Below the pieces are notes generated by a model. The model was not told the DNA's origin, made no database searches, and worked only from the letters and a program-made list of their open reading frames with translations. Both the position numbers and the translations under genes were made by a program. A DNA stretch of 64,000 nucleotides from Calliopum simillimum. Taxonomy: Eukaryota; Arthropoda; Insecta; Diptera; Lauxaniidae. Of the stretch, positions 24,714 to 36,189 are shown piece by piece. Numbering within the stretch: the first letter of the stretch is position 1; every line of letters starts with the position of its first letter. The stretch lies in contig OX638369.1 in assembly GCA_951812925.1 (NCBI GenBank), positions 26,492,533 through 26,556,532 of the forward strand, in the 5' to 3' direction.

Positions 24714-25086
24714 ACACACCATCGATCTAAAGCATTTTTGCAAGACAGTTTTAAAAAAAAAATTTTTTTGTTTTGATCGAGCGTAGGGGTCGCGAATCAA
24801 CATTTTTCGTATCTTTAGTGGTTACAATCCGATCGTATATTTATGTTTCGATGAGAACTCTTTTTTCGCTAGGAAGGTCATCGGTATCAAGTACTAATAG
24901 TACTAAAACGAGGCACTTAGTGTCAATGAAAAAAAGAAGCCTCCTTGAGACATAAATAATGATATATCATACTTTAATGATGAAAAATGTTGATAAGCGA
25001 ACTGTACGTTCGGTGAAAAAAAAAAAAAAATTTTTTTTTAGAATTTGTGTTGCAAAAATGCTTCGGAGACCAAGATGTACCGTGGA
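24714..25086. mobile_element. Palindromic MITE with AAAGCATTTTTGCAA ends
   Basis: The left arm (CACACCATCGATCTAAAGCA, then TTTTTGCAAG) is mirrored by the right arm ending near 25086 (TTGCAAAAATGCTTCGGAGA). Homology between the arms continues inward through CAACATTTTT and the ATTTATGT block, so the arms span most of the element. The separate half copy at 23895-24080 shows the same blocks. No open frame is present. Superfamily unassigned. Confidence 0.65.
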
Positions 25087-26999
25087 CTTTTTTATTTTAA
25101 CTGTAAGGTGAAACGGTCTAACGTATATAAATGTATAGTTTGCAAAATTAAGGATTTCTTAAAACTTTTCATAACAAAAAACATGAACATGAAAGTTAAT
25201 CCATGGCTGCCATAATCAATTTACCACACATACCATAAAGTCAAGGTCACTGACAAGTAATTGACATTGAAAATGTGTGAAAAAAGAAAAGAAACAACAC
25301 GCTCACTACACAATGAAAAGCGACTCAAATAACAGCAGCAACAGTGCAACCAACTGACAGAGCGTCATATCAATACACAGCATAGTAAATTTGAGCGCAT
25401 GCGCTTTAGCGCAAAAAAACAGCTTGAATTTCATTTTAATTAAGCAACTAAAAGAAGGAAGTAAACGACAAAAAAAAAAAAAAAATCTGGATTTTTATAT
25501 TAAAATGACATAATAAATCACTTAGTTTGGATATGTAGTGTGTTTTGGAAAAAAAGCCACCTTACTATCGCGTATCACTCAGCGGAATTGAAAAAGAAAA
25601 GCAAAAAAAGATCGAAATTGCCAATTAAAAATGTCATCAAACTGTGAACATCCACTACTGTTTTTCCCCACTTAAAACTCAACTCTGCATTTAATTGAGT
25701 TAAAGCTTTTAATTGGCTATAGCGTTGAAGTTGTTGCTGGTGATGGTGTTGTTGGTGGTAAATCTTGTTATTGTTTTAGCGTATTTTCTGTTTATTAACA
25801 TTTTTAGCTTAATATAAGAAAAATCTTGTTTTTACCATACAATCTGCGGCATCATTCGATACAACTTGTTTTGTCTTATTTACAAAGGTAAAATTGGCAA
25901 AATATTGCCAAAAATCAAGTTCAACTTGTCGGTTGTTTTTGTTTTGCTTTGCATTTTGTTGCCTTTGTTTGGTTGCTGCCAATTTGTGTTTTTTGTGCAT
26001 ATAGTTTTCAGTGTTCAACAATAAATTAATTAGTTATTTTGATATAAAATTTGACAATAATTCCCTGTGTTTTTAATGTATTTTGTCTGTGGCATATGGT
26101 ACCGAAATTAAAGGTTTTTGTTGCCTTGCAAAAAGAAATTCATTCCAAATACCAGTTTTAGCCATAAAACTCACTGATCATTTATTTTACTTATAAAGAA
26201 GTTTATTGCTTTTTGAAACATTTATTACTGTCTGCTGTTTCTATTGATGTGCAATCAACCGTAAGTATAGTATGAGCTAATTGCCTTATTTAATTTCACT
26301 GCGACCAAAAACTTTCATTCTAATGTTGCCAACTGAAATTGATCAATTTTTATGATTCTATTGAGTGTTGTTATACTCCCAAAAACTTTTAAAAACTCTA
26401 AGATTTGATATTATTTACCCTGGCATGCTTCATTGTACTGTGCTAACATACTTAATGTTCTTTTCCCAGTAAAGCAGTCGCTAAACTTTTGACACCATAA
26501 TATCATTAAATTCCAATCGGCCACATTCGAGTGTTTGCTTCCTTTTAGGGAACCTATTTAAAGCAAAGGCTAGAATGATTCTAGTCTATGGTCTGATCAA
26601 AAATTAAATACTGTACACATTAAAAGTTTCGTATAATTTTCTTAGTATATCGTTTTGAAATAAAAGTATACCCTCCTTACTGAGTTCACACAATTTCTGC
26701 TGAGCACTTGTACCGTTTATTCTTCTTTTGTTCAGAAAAATGCCGGCAGCTATCAATTTTACTGCAGGAAAATGATTCAAGGAATAAATATACACTGGCC
26801 TTTTTCAAAAGTGAGCTGCATTTCTTCAATCCAGTTCCTAAAAACGACTTTTTGAGCTCTATACCTGAACAAAAATAAAACTGACAAATTTGGATACAAA
26901 AAATGAGTTTGCAGAAAGTTTCCTACTTATCCTAAGCTTAAAACCCAAACTGGAAAATTTTGCCTGAGCTCCTGTATGAGATATTAAACGTTTGCTTAC
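25087..26999. other. No gene seen
   Basis: AT-rich non-coding sequence with an A-run near 25470-25485. I recognised no domain in any short frame. Confidence 0.35.
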
Positions 27000-27772
27000 T
27001 ATACCCTACACCCAGGGTATATTCACTTTGTCCTTCCGTTTGTAACGCAGAGAAGGAGGCGTGGCAGATATAGAAAAGCATATATATTCTTGATCAGCGT
27101 CACCTCCTGAGTCGATATAGCCATGTCCGTCTGTCTGGCTGGGTGGCTGGCTGTGTGTGGAAATACATTTTTTGGGAACACTAAGCAAGATAATTCAATG
27201 AAATTTGGTGCACAGCCTTCGTTGTCAAAGATAACTCGGGGGATTGAAAATGAGCGAAATCGGTCAACGAACACGCCTACCGCCCATACGAAAATATATT
27301 CAAAATACAATTTTTTGAGTATTTTTCACGATAATACAACCAAAATACACACAAATACTACGAATTGTAAATGCAAGCTCTGAGCAAAAACGGGGTGAAT
27401 TCGAACAAGAGGGCGTGGCACCTCTCGTATAAGCAAAAGCTTCAAAACTCTATACTGAAGCGTTTTTTGAGATAATTGAACTAAATTTTCCTCAGACACT
27501 AAGAATTATAAATACAAGCTTTAAGCAAAAACTGGATAAAATCGAAAAAGAGGGCGTGGCGCCTCCCATATAAGCAAAAGGTTCAAAACGCTATGTTGAA
27601 AACATTTTTTGAGATAATCCAACCAAATTTCACTCAAATGCTAAGAACTATAAATTCAAACTCTGAGAAAAAACTGGGTGAATTCAGACAAGAGGGCGTG
27701 GCACTTCCCATACAAGCAAAATTTTCAAAATACTGCTGTGTAGGGTATTTAATGTTTGGCTAGGCCAAAGGT
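27000..27772 (+). mobile_element. ATACCCTACA-ended dispersed element, copy A
   Basis: It begins ATACCCTACACCCAGGGTAT and ends with TGTAGGGTATTTAATG, so the ends form a ~10-bp inverted repeat. The 5' third holds the motif ATATATTCTTGATCAGCGTC and CGATATAGCCATGTCCGTC that I recall as widespread in dipteran repeats. The 3' part is at least three tandem units of ~140 bp (CACTAAGAATTATAAAT, GAGGGCGTGGC, CATATAAGCAAAA). Open frames across it are repeat translations. Non-autonomous; transposition mechanism unknown to me. Confidence 0.75.
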
Positions 27773-28084
27773 AATACCCTTAATTAATTTAATTTAATTT
27801 AAATTAATTTGGCTTCGTTTCTTCTCAAATGGCAGAGAAAATGTTAAAAATATAAGCAAGAGAAAAGTTGTTATCAAAAAGTCCCTTCCACAAGCTCTTA
27901 AATCTTCTTTACACACAATCTTTTATCTCACAGAGAATACTAAATATACTAATGAAGATATAGAGTAGGAATATGACAAAATATATACCAAGCATTTCGG
28001 TAGATGTAGCCGTGGTAATACAGCTCTGGGTGATCTTGTACCGGAAGCCCATTGTGCTTTTCCATCTACTCAGCCTCAACAGTG
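27773..28084. other. Short AT-rich spacer into a LINE remnant
   Basis: Includes a TTAATTTAATTTAAATTAA low-complexity patch at 27780-27810. Possible LINE sequence begins before 28085 but is too degraded to assign. Confidence 0.35.
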
Positions 28085-29300
28085 TTAAAGTACAAGAATA
28101 TGCTGAAAATATTGCAATCCTTATTTGAAGTAAACATGAAGACAATATCTCATCCAGACTACAATAGGCACTTGACTTAATAGCCGAATGGTGCTATAAC
28201 TCTGGTCTGTAGGTTAATTCCAAAAAGTTCAATACAACCATATTCACCAAAAAAATCAATATTCCGGGAACCCGTTCTCAATGGAATGATCGTTAGATTA
28301 AATATTTCGGTGTAGTTCTGGATGAAAAACTCACCTGGAACCCTCATCTAGAAAACACAATCCGGACCAGTAGAAGCCCTTTAGGCAAAAATTGGAGACT
28401 CAGCCCAAAACTTAGCCTCTGGATGTACTAAGCAATCCTCCGACCCATTGTTAACTATGGAGAAACAGTATGGCAAAAAAAAGTGCAACAAAATTCGAAT
28501 CTAGTCAAATTCTGTAAACTTCAAAGAATGGCTTACATTTCAGTAACATCTGGAGGTTAGAGAGGAAGCGCTGAGCTTTGTTTTCAATCTTATGTTACTG
28601 GACAAAGGAAGGGCTGAAAGTAATCAACACTCAGCTTAAAGAAACGAGCTGAACACCAACAGGAACCCAAACATCATACCCAAATACAACTTTCTTCAGA
28701 ATTTCTAAGTAACATCCCCTAGAAGAAATGCCTGGGAAAAGGAACGGCATCAATTTGCTTTTAACACCATACTACCTATGGTACACAGATGGCTTCAAAA
28801 CGAATGAGGAAATTAAAGCTGTATTAAAATATATTTGCTTACATGAGCCAAGAAAACTGAGTTTTTCAGGCGGAGGTACATGCAAACCAGCTTTGCCTGA
28901 GGGAATATAAAAGAAAGCTTCGCAGTGGAATAAACATTATTATTCTATCAGACAGCATCAAAACTACTTCGTTGTAAGTTTGAGAGTGCCTTCAGTTATG
29001 AGTACTAATCAGGTTCGTCTCATTTGGGTACCTGAACATAGTGAAATTGAAGGTAATGACTGCAGATGAGCTCGCTAAGAAAAAAAACTCTATCACAACT
29101 TGTTGGAACAATTCCATTCTGCGACCCAAAACGATTGCTTGAACAGAAAAGTTTCAGAAGGCTGGCTCGACACCCTGGGCAACAGATAAGCAAAATTATT
29201 CATGTCAAGAGTTTCTGAACTAAGGAAAAAACAGTATATAGGAAATGAATAATAGTAATTCTTTTTCCATATTAGCTTAAAGACTCTACAATAAACTTCC
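28085..29300 (+). pseudogene. Non-LTR retrotransposon (LINE) reverse transcriptase/RNase H remnant
   Basis: Conceptual reading across frames gives landmarks in the expected order. VQEYAENIAIL near 28090-28120 is a decayed YADD box of reverse transcriptase. It is followed by IAEWCYNSGL, then IKYFGVVLDEKLTWNPHLE (28300-28350), then LRPIVNYGETVW. Further on, YTDGFKTNEE at ~28780, FQAEVHA, IILSDSIK at ~28940 and KVMTADELAKK at ~29050 match the RNase H domain of I/LOA/R1-type LINEs. Many stops and frameshifts interrupt it. The upstream endonuclease and ORF1 are absent. The clade is a recall-based guess. Confidence 0.8.
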
Positions 29301-29889
29301 CAACCCACTTAAAAATATAAATTCATTACCGAAATTTTTGGAATCTATTAAAATCTGGATGTTTACCTTCAACCATGAAGAAATTGAAACATTGCTTCAA
29401 ACTTCTTTCTGATTTTGATTTTGGTTTTTTTAAAAGTTTTTTAATTTTTTTGCATTCATTCCCAGCAGTTCTCAAGTAGAAAGTTCGTCCAATATCACTA
29501 GCGAAGTAGCTACCAAAACACGCACTAGTTCCTTTTGACCCTAGGTTATGCAAGCAGTCGTCAGTTCAATAATAATATATAAAACGTGAGCGATAAAAAC
29601 GTTTGAATTTCAAATTTCTTTGGAGAGACTTTTTTAGTTTCAAAATTTGAGTAGATAATTTTATTTATAAAAAAAAAACAAAAAAAAAAAAAAAGAAAGA
29701 GAACAAAATTTAGAAAAAAAAAACAAAAATTTTTTCAATTGTTTAAATACGAATTTCACATAACTACGTCAATAAGCTTTATAGACGAATGAGCTAAAGA
29801 CTTCGTAATTTATCTACACACATAGGTGAAAAACTTTGAACCCCAGGTTCGAATCTCAGTGTGGGTTGTTCGATTTTTTATTTTTTTTT
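29301..29889. other. LINE 3' flank and A-rich sequence
   Basis: Probably 3' non-coding LINE sequence. The stretch at 29505-29580 (ACTAGTTCCTTTTGACCCTA, then GGTTATGCAAG) resembles 30870-30960 beyond the next inserted element, consistent with related tails. An A-rich run lies at 29670-29725. Confidence 0.35.
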
Positions 29890-30830
29890 TATACCCTACA
29901 CCCAGGGTATATTCACTTTGTCCTTCCGTTTGTAACGCAGAGAAGGAGGCGTGGCAGATATAGAAAAGTATATATATTCTTGATCAGCGTCACCTCCTGA
30001 GTCGATATAGCCATGTCCGTCTGTCTGGCTGGCTGGCTGGCTGGGTGGCTGGCTGGCTGGCTGTGTGTTGAAATACACTTTTTGGGAAAACTAAGCAAGA
30101 TAATTCAATGAAACTTGGTACACTGCCTTCGTCACCAAAGTTAGCTCGGGGGATTGAAAATGAGCGAAATCGGTCAACGGACACGCCTACCACCCATACA
30201 AAAAATATATTAAAAATGCAATTTTAGGAGTTTTTTTCACGGCAATGCAACCAAAATACGCATTAATATTAAAAATTGTAAGCGCAAGCTCTGAGGAAAA
30301 ACTAAGCGAATTCGGACAAGAGGGCGTGGCACCTCCCATATAAGCAAATGCTTAAAAACGCTATACTGAAAGCGTTTTTTGAAATATTCGAATCAAATTT
30401 GACTCAGACACTAAGAATCATAAATGAAAGCTCTCAACAAAAATTGGGTGAAATCGGACAAGGGGACGTGGTACCTCCCACATAAGCAAAAGTTTCAAAA
30501 TGATATACTGAAACAGTTTCTTGAGATAATCGAACCATGCTTCACTCAAATACTAAATACTATAAATGCACGCTCTAAGCTAAAACTAGACGAACTCGGT
30601 CAATAGGGCGTGGCACCTCCTATATAAGCAAAAGCTTCAAAACGCTTTACTGAAAAAGTTTGTCACTCAGACACTAAAAACTATAAATGCAAGCGCTGAA
30701 CAAAAACTGGGTGACCTCGGACAAGAGAGCGTAGCAACTCCCATATGAGCAAAATTTGAAAAATACTGCAGTGTAGGGTATTTAATGTTTGGCCAGGCCA
30801 AATTTTACACCCTTACTAGTTTTTTTCTTT
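29890..30830 (+). mobile_element. ATACCCTACA-ended dispersed element, copy B
   Basis: The same family as 27000-27772, with matching ends (ATACCCTACACCC at 29892; TGTAGGGTATTTAATG at 30772). It carries an expanded CTGG(C/G)TGG tract at 30024-30062 and about four ~140-bp tandem units (GAGGGCGTGGC, CTCCCATATAAGC). It appears to have inserted among LINE-derived sequence. Confidence 0.75.
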
Positions 30831-31017
30831 ACTAAGAGCACGCCTTACAAGCAAGCTTCTTCTCACTAGTGAAATAGCTAGTGAGCAGTAGAGCAAAGGG
30901 TGGCAATTGACCCCAGCCTATGACATGCACACGTTAAATTCGCCAGTTGAGAACGAATAAATTTTTAATTATTGTATAGAATTTAAGTCTATTATAGGAA
31001 ATCCAAGAATCGGGAAA
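30831..31017. other. Likely LINE-derived flank
   Basis: Shares short blocks with 29505-29580. No coding sequence is visible. Confidence 0.3.
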
Positions 31018-31018
31018 A

Positions 31019-31178
31019 TCGTGGCAAGAGATCAAAGTCATCGCAAGGGATCGTGACAAATGGAGAGATTTCATATTGGCCCTATGCTCCTCCTAGGAGT
31101 TAAAGGAGAATACATAGAAAATTGTTAGGATGCCAATGGAGAAATGAGAATAAATAAATAAATATAAAAAAAGGTATG
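31019..31178 (+). pseudogene. LINE 3' end fragment with A-rich tail
   Basis: Codons 31019-31096 read SWQEIKVIARDRDKWRDFIL then ALCSS and a stop. The pattern W..(V/I)A.DRd.WR is the extreme C-terminus of many non-LTR retrotransposon proteins. It is followed by ~60 bases and an (AAATA)-type tail at 31148-31175, a typical LINE 3' terminus. A weak echo (TAGGAATTACAGGAGAATAC) occurs near 49133. Confidence 0.65.
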
Positions 31179-32935
31179 TGGAGTGTTACAGGTACACTTC
31201 CATTTAGGAAGCTTCTCACCAATATGGTATTGGTCTAGGATGATTTCTGAAGATTTTGTAATGAAGTAGAGGAAACAACGGAATATATTCTATATTTGTT
31301 AACCAGTGTTATCATTTTATTTTCAGTGTACTCACTGAATTGTGAATTATTGAGATTAAAATTGCATTCACTACCTACATTCCTGGTATCTTATACAATG
31401 GCTGGTGTAGTTTCATTTTTTTGTTCACATGCATTTAACCAGATGCATTTATGTCATCTACAATGAGAGATCTACCCACATTATGCATACAGCATTTTGC
31501 TCTTTTAAATTTAATGCATAAATTTATTGAATCAGTGCAGTTTTTAATGATGCAACTTAGAATAAATAATACTATTGAAATGACTACCATATACACATGC
31601 ATGAGAAAGCAAACTTAGCCTAGTAATGAAATAAATCAATGCAGAATATATACTTGAACATTATGTCAACACTCGATACAAGTTTAATTAATCAAAAGAT
31701 GTTAATTTTGTCTTAAACATATGTGTAAAGAACATAACGAACACAAATAATTAACAGAATAATTGAATAATTCATTAACGTCTTAAAGAGTTAACAATTA
31801 TTGAAAAATGTTCACATTGTGCATATGAAGATATTAAATTGTTTTGATGGCAAAAAAAAAGCAAAAAACTAAATTGTAATTAAAAAAAATATACCATGTT
31901 TTATTTTTGCCAATAACAATAAATAATTAAAAAAATTATTAATTTTTTATAGGCATTTTTACGCATCAAGGTCAATTGATTTTACGCGCAGAAGATTTCA
32001 CTTTAAAAATTAGCAAAACAGCAATGTTTTGCCAATTATGATTTCAAGCCAAGTCAATAGAATCAAAGCTATAATTATGAGTTATTTACAAATTCAGATT
32101 TTATTGTTTTTTAGCTCTTTCTGTTGAAATAAGTCAGAAAATATTTGACCAAAGTCAAGGTTTCGGCCGCAGTGCCAAACAATAACAATGCGGCGGCATC
32201 ATTTTCTCAATGTAGGCCATACATTCGTCATCGCTTGAGGTGTTAACTTAATGACAGCTGAACTTGTTTTGTCTTCTTTTTTTTGACATTTCAGCAGCCA
32301 TATGTGTGTTCCTCGAATCGAATGGGGCTTTGATTTCTTTATGTGTACAACTTATTTTTTGGTTAATTTATTCAAATTCATTTTAAATATCGATTTTTTA
32401 TGAAAAAAAAACAAAAATGGTCTCTTCCTAAATGCTTCCGATATTTTATAAACGTTTGTATCCGCTGACTCATGGTTTATTTTACGTTGCCTATGAAATC
32501 AGCGGAAAAAATTTGAAAATTTAAGCCGAATTGTTTGTGATGAACGCATCTAATGTTTTGTTTTTTTTTTTTTTTTTTTTTTTGCAAAAAAAATTGATCC
32601 GGTTTGTTTTACGCAGGTGTCATTCACATAATGAGACAGGTTTATTTGGATTTATGCAAATTATCCATGAAGCCAGACAGACAGAATTACCGTCGGCAGA
32701 TGTTAGATTTTTTGGTTTTTGCAACATACCTGTAATAAATACAAAGTAAAACAAGTTTATTAAATATTTAACATTTTTAAGATAAATATTGACATATCAT
32801 TTTATTTCAAAATGACAATTTTATCACTTAAATAAATATTCAATTTAAGAGAACCGTACAAATACGATTAAGAGGATGTTAAAGGTTCATTGACAAACAG
32901 ATTCAAGAACCAAAAATCTTTTATACGTTAACGTT
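31179..32935. other. No gene seen
   Basis: AT-rich sequence with a T-homopolymer at 32559-32583. No domain is recognisable. Confidence 0.35.
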
Positions 32936-33175
32936 AAGGCTACAAAGCTTCTGGAAGGTAGTATAGAAGACCTATACTAACAAAAACTTGTTCGTGATGG
33001 GGGTCTAAAATGTACTCCTGAGGAATTATATTAATAATTTTTCTTCGATGGCCCTAAAGCTTTAGATAAACTTTTTCACAAAATTTAAGCTAATTGTTTA
33101 AAATTTCTAGGGCTGTATTTAGCTAATGGGGCTTAAAAAGGTTTTACAACGTTCTGGACCCTTAAATTCGATATA
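32936..33175 (-). repeat. Second, truncated copy of the hairpin-element family
   Basis: AAGCTTCTGGAAGGT and GGGGGTCTAAAATGTA at 32948-33015 are the reverse complements of blocks at 5575-5640. Beyond about 33030 the similarity weakens. Confidence 0.55.
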
Positions 33176-33459
33176 TAAAATTTTTTTTCTTAAATTTCCT
33201 TTAATTCGGTAGCACATTTATTATACCAATTATTTGAGATCAGAAAAAATGGTTTTATATGAACTTCTATATAAATTTTAAACAAAAAAAGTATAAAAGT
33301 TTTTTATATAATCATACTATAAAATTTGAACCGAAATAGTTTAAATTATGTTAATACTTTATGTGCAGACATATTATACGAACAATCATAAGCGGTTTGT
33401 TCACCAAATTTAAGCATAGATTTTATACCAAGTTTGGTGTAGATCTGTATTCATTCCAA
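33176..33459. other. No gene seen
   Basis: Short AT-rich spacer. Confidence 0.3.
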
Positions 33460-33870
33460 TTTGATTTGAATTTTACCTTTGGCCTGATCAAAATCTATAG
33501 ACCCTACACTGTAGAATTTTGAAAATATGAAAGGTATACCTGTGAGGTGCCACGTCTTCTTGTCCAAACTCATTTAGTTTTTTGCTCAGAGCTTTTGTTG
33601 CATTACCTCAAATAACACTTCCACTGCAGCATTACGAGTTTGCCTAGTTTTTACCCAGAGCTTCAAATAACTATTCTTAGCATCTGTGTGGAATTTTATT
33701 ATATTACTTCAAAATAGGAGCACTTTGAAAACTTTCACTGCATGGGAGGTGCCACTCCTTTTGTCCAAATCAATTGTGTTTCTGATCAGAGCTTGCATTC
33801 TTGATCCATAGTATTTGGTTGGATTATCTCAAAGAAAGCATTTTGAAACCTTTTTTTAAATAGGAGGTAC
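33460..33870 (-). mobile_element. ATACCCTACA-family element, partial copy C
   Basis: Read on the minus strand it matches the 3' half of copies A and B. The end block is GGCCAAAGGTAAAATTC with GTAGGGTCTATAG, followed by about three diverged ~140-bp units (GTGCCAC or GAGGTGCCAC opposite GGGCGTGGCACCTCC). The 5' third with the GATCAGCGTC motif is missing. Confidence 0.65.
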
Positions 33871-34022
33871 TACGCCCAAATGAATGCTAACACTTGGAAG
33901 TTTTGAGGACACAGCATTAAGCATTTTAGCACTGGTTGCGCTTTAATTCATAGAAACGTAAACTTAAAGTTAAGTTCAAAGCAAAAAAATTCTGTAAAAA
34001 ACCACGAGTACATGTTTCGTGA
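33871..34022. other. Short spacer, no gene seen
   Basis: Non-coding. Confidence 0.3.
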
Positions 34023-34038
34023 CCCACGTTGGGTGCCA
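34023..34038 (-). other. Degenerate primer-binding site
   Basis: CCCACGTTGGGTGCCA differs from the second copy by one substitution within the shared length. Confidence 0.5.
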
Positions 34039-34190
34039 AAAATTTTAGTGGAATATTTAATTTGACATTTTATTTGCAGATAGAAGTTTGTTTATTACAT
34101 ATTATCAACTCTATCTATCTCAAACACAAATGACAAACGACAATGTCATATAATGTTATTTGAAAAAATTATGACAAATTCATATTGTGC

Positions 34191-34207
34191 CCCCACGTTG
34201 GGCGCCA
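34191..34207 (-). other. Primer-binding site complementary to tRNA-Lys
   Basis: CCCCACGTTGGGCGCCA on the plus strand equals the 3' end of tRNA-Lys(CUU) including CCA. A retroelement on the minus strand would use it as its minus-strand priming site, immediately after the LTR. Confidence 0.65.
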
Positions 34208-34360
34208 AAAATTGTAATGGCATATCTGAACTTGTCACTTTATTTGCAGATGAAAGTTCGCATGTTATATATTGTCAATTAATTTTCTTTTTATCTGCTA
34301 TATAGAAGTCAAAGTACAATGATATTCAATGGCATTTTCAAAAGTTATGGCAAATTTATA

Positions 34361-36189
34361 TTAGGACATTACTTTTGCCCGTGCAAAATTTATTGTTTTT
34401 TTAAATTTTTCAACATTTTCTATAAATTCTATAAATAGCAGATTTTTATATTAATGCATCTACCTACATATGTCATGCTATAATTTCATCAGCAACACAT
34501 TGATTGCAACAGATTGAGCTGTTGACTGTGCGCACCACTTTGCAATCGACCATAATTTGTGTGTGAAAAAGATTTTATGTTTTTGTTTTCATTTCCATTG
34601 TAAACATGAGCAATGTTTTTTATTTTATAACTTTGCAGTATAATTAATTTTTTTTATTGCTTTTATTCTAATTTGTATGCTTCTATGGCCAGTTGCGCGA
34701 TATTTGCTCATACATATGAAAATCAGCTGTTGTGTAGCAGCAGCACAGCGCATGTGTGGCATGGCATACTACCAACCTCCACCACAACCACCACTGCCAA
34801 TGAACATGAAATTTTCTCATGCCATAGTTAATGGGTAGAACAATGCAAGGCAGTTGGTAGGTTGGTAGTATTGTGTAGTAATTGTTGTTTTTTTGCAAAA
34901 TCATATTAAATTAGTTGTTTTCATTTTCTATTCAGAGTTTTTTCAATATGCATTCATTGTTTGATTTTTATTAAACTGTGAAACGTGAGTTTTTTGTTAT
35001 GGTCGGTCGGTAATCACCAACGGGTAATAAATTAAAACTACAAACAATTGCACATTTTTATGCGATTTTAAAATGTCAGTTTGGCGCGTAATTCTATATA
35101 TTAAAATATCAAAAAGCGATAATCAAATGGGAACAAGAACGTTTGCTTAAAAACATTTACTTTATTATTCTCTATTATAATGTTTGGTCTAGCTACTTAA
35201 ACTGCTGTTGGCCACAGAAATACTCCTTTTAATTTTTCTCTAACTACTGTTCTATGTTAAGTTTGCTGCTGCACTCAAAATCTGCATATCATTCTATACA
35301 AAAGTTTTAACTTCTCAGCGTATGACTTTCAAAGTTTTTGTAAACTGAATTGAAAATTATTTCCCACGCTGAAAATGGGTGTAACTTTTCAAATATCACA
35401 AGCCTACGTGCTGCAAATGTTCTTAAAATTTTTGAGTTTATTCAAAGTGATATAGACATCACAGATACATTTTAATAAGTTGATATATCAAGCTATGAAA
35501 ATCAAAAGTAACATGTTGTGATATTCAATTGAATTCAATTAATTATTGCAATAAATGTAAAATTTTGATGACCTAGAAGTGTAGCGCGCACAGTTGCTCT
35601 GTCGCGCATGCGCAAATGACATCAAACGTTGTTTATTTTGATTGGTCCAAATAAATAACCAGTTTAATTAATGAATGGCTTTTAATGTTTAGAATAAATA
35701 TTGAAATTTTCAATTGAATATGGAAAACTTATAATAAAAATAAAAACAAAAATAATAAAAGCTATGAGACCAAGTAGAAAAAAGCAAGGTTGGTTTGTGC
35801 GCAAACATATTGCGGGGGCCTTGAAATTTATTCAACAACCAAGAGTCAACAGTTTGAGAGTCAGCTGTACCATTACTGCGACGACAATTACTCAAAAAAG
35901 AACGACAACATTAACAAATAAATGCTAAATGAATGAAGGCGTTATTTCATATGACAAGGCATATATTTTATGTAAATGCGGGTATGAGTTACATTTTAGA
36001 AATCACTGATAAATTACATCGTATGGTAAAATAATATCTTTACAGTAGAACTTTTTTCATTATTGTTCAGGTACGAGTAAATTCACAAGGCATCTCGAAA
36101 TATAGTGTACTTTTTTTCGTACTTTTTAAACTGAACTGGCGTATTTGATCCTAGAAATTCAAGATTTAAATCTGTACACTGATTTAATT
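34361..36189. other. No gene seen
   Basis: AT-rich non-coding sequence. A 75-residue open frame at 35701-35928 lacks a recognisable domain. Confidence 0.35.

Larger units (their letters stand above)
34023..34360 (-). mobile_element. LTR-like tandem duplication with tRNA-Lys primer-binding sites
   Basis: Two diverged 168-bp units (starting 34023 and 34191) each place a primer-binding-site-like sequence beside an LTR-end-like sequence. On the minus strand each reads ..TTACAATTTT, then TGGCGCCCAACGTGGGG. The second copy is exactly complementary to the last 17 nucleotides of a CCA-ended tRNA-Lys(CUU); the first has a T in place of one C and loses the outermost base. Shared LTR-side blocks are TTTATTTGCAGAT(A/G)AAAG and TATGACAAATT / TATGGCAAATT. 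There is no coding region between the units. It could be a solo-LTR tandem, a TRIM-type element, or a satellite derived from an LTR/PBS junction. Confidence 0.6.

Noticed and set aside
34191..34207. Possible tRNA-Lys gene 3' end on the plus strand
   Set aside because: No tRNA body precedes it, and the adjacent sequence duplicates as an LTR-end unit, so a minus-strand primer-binding site explains it better.
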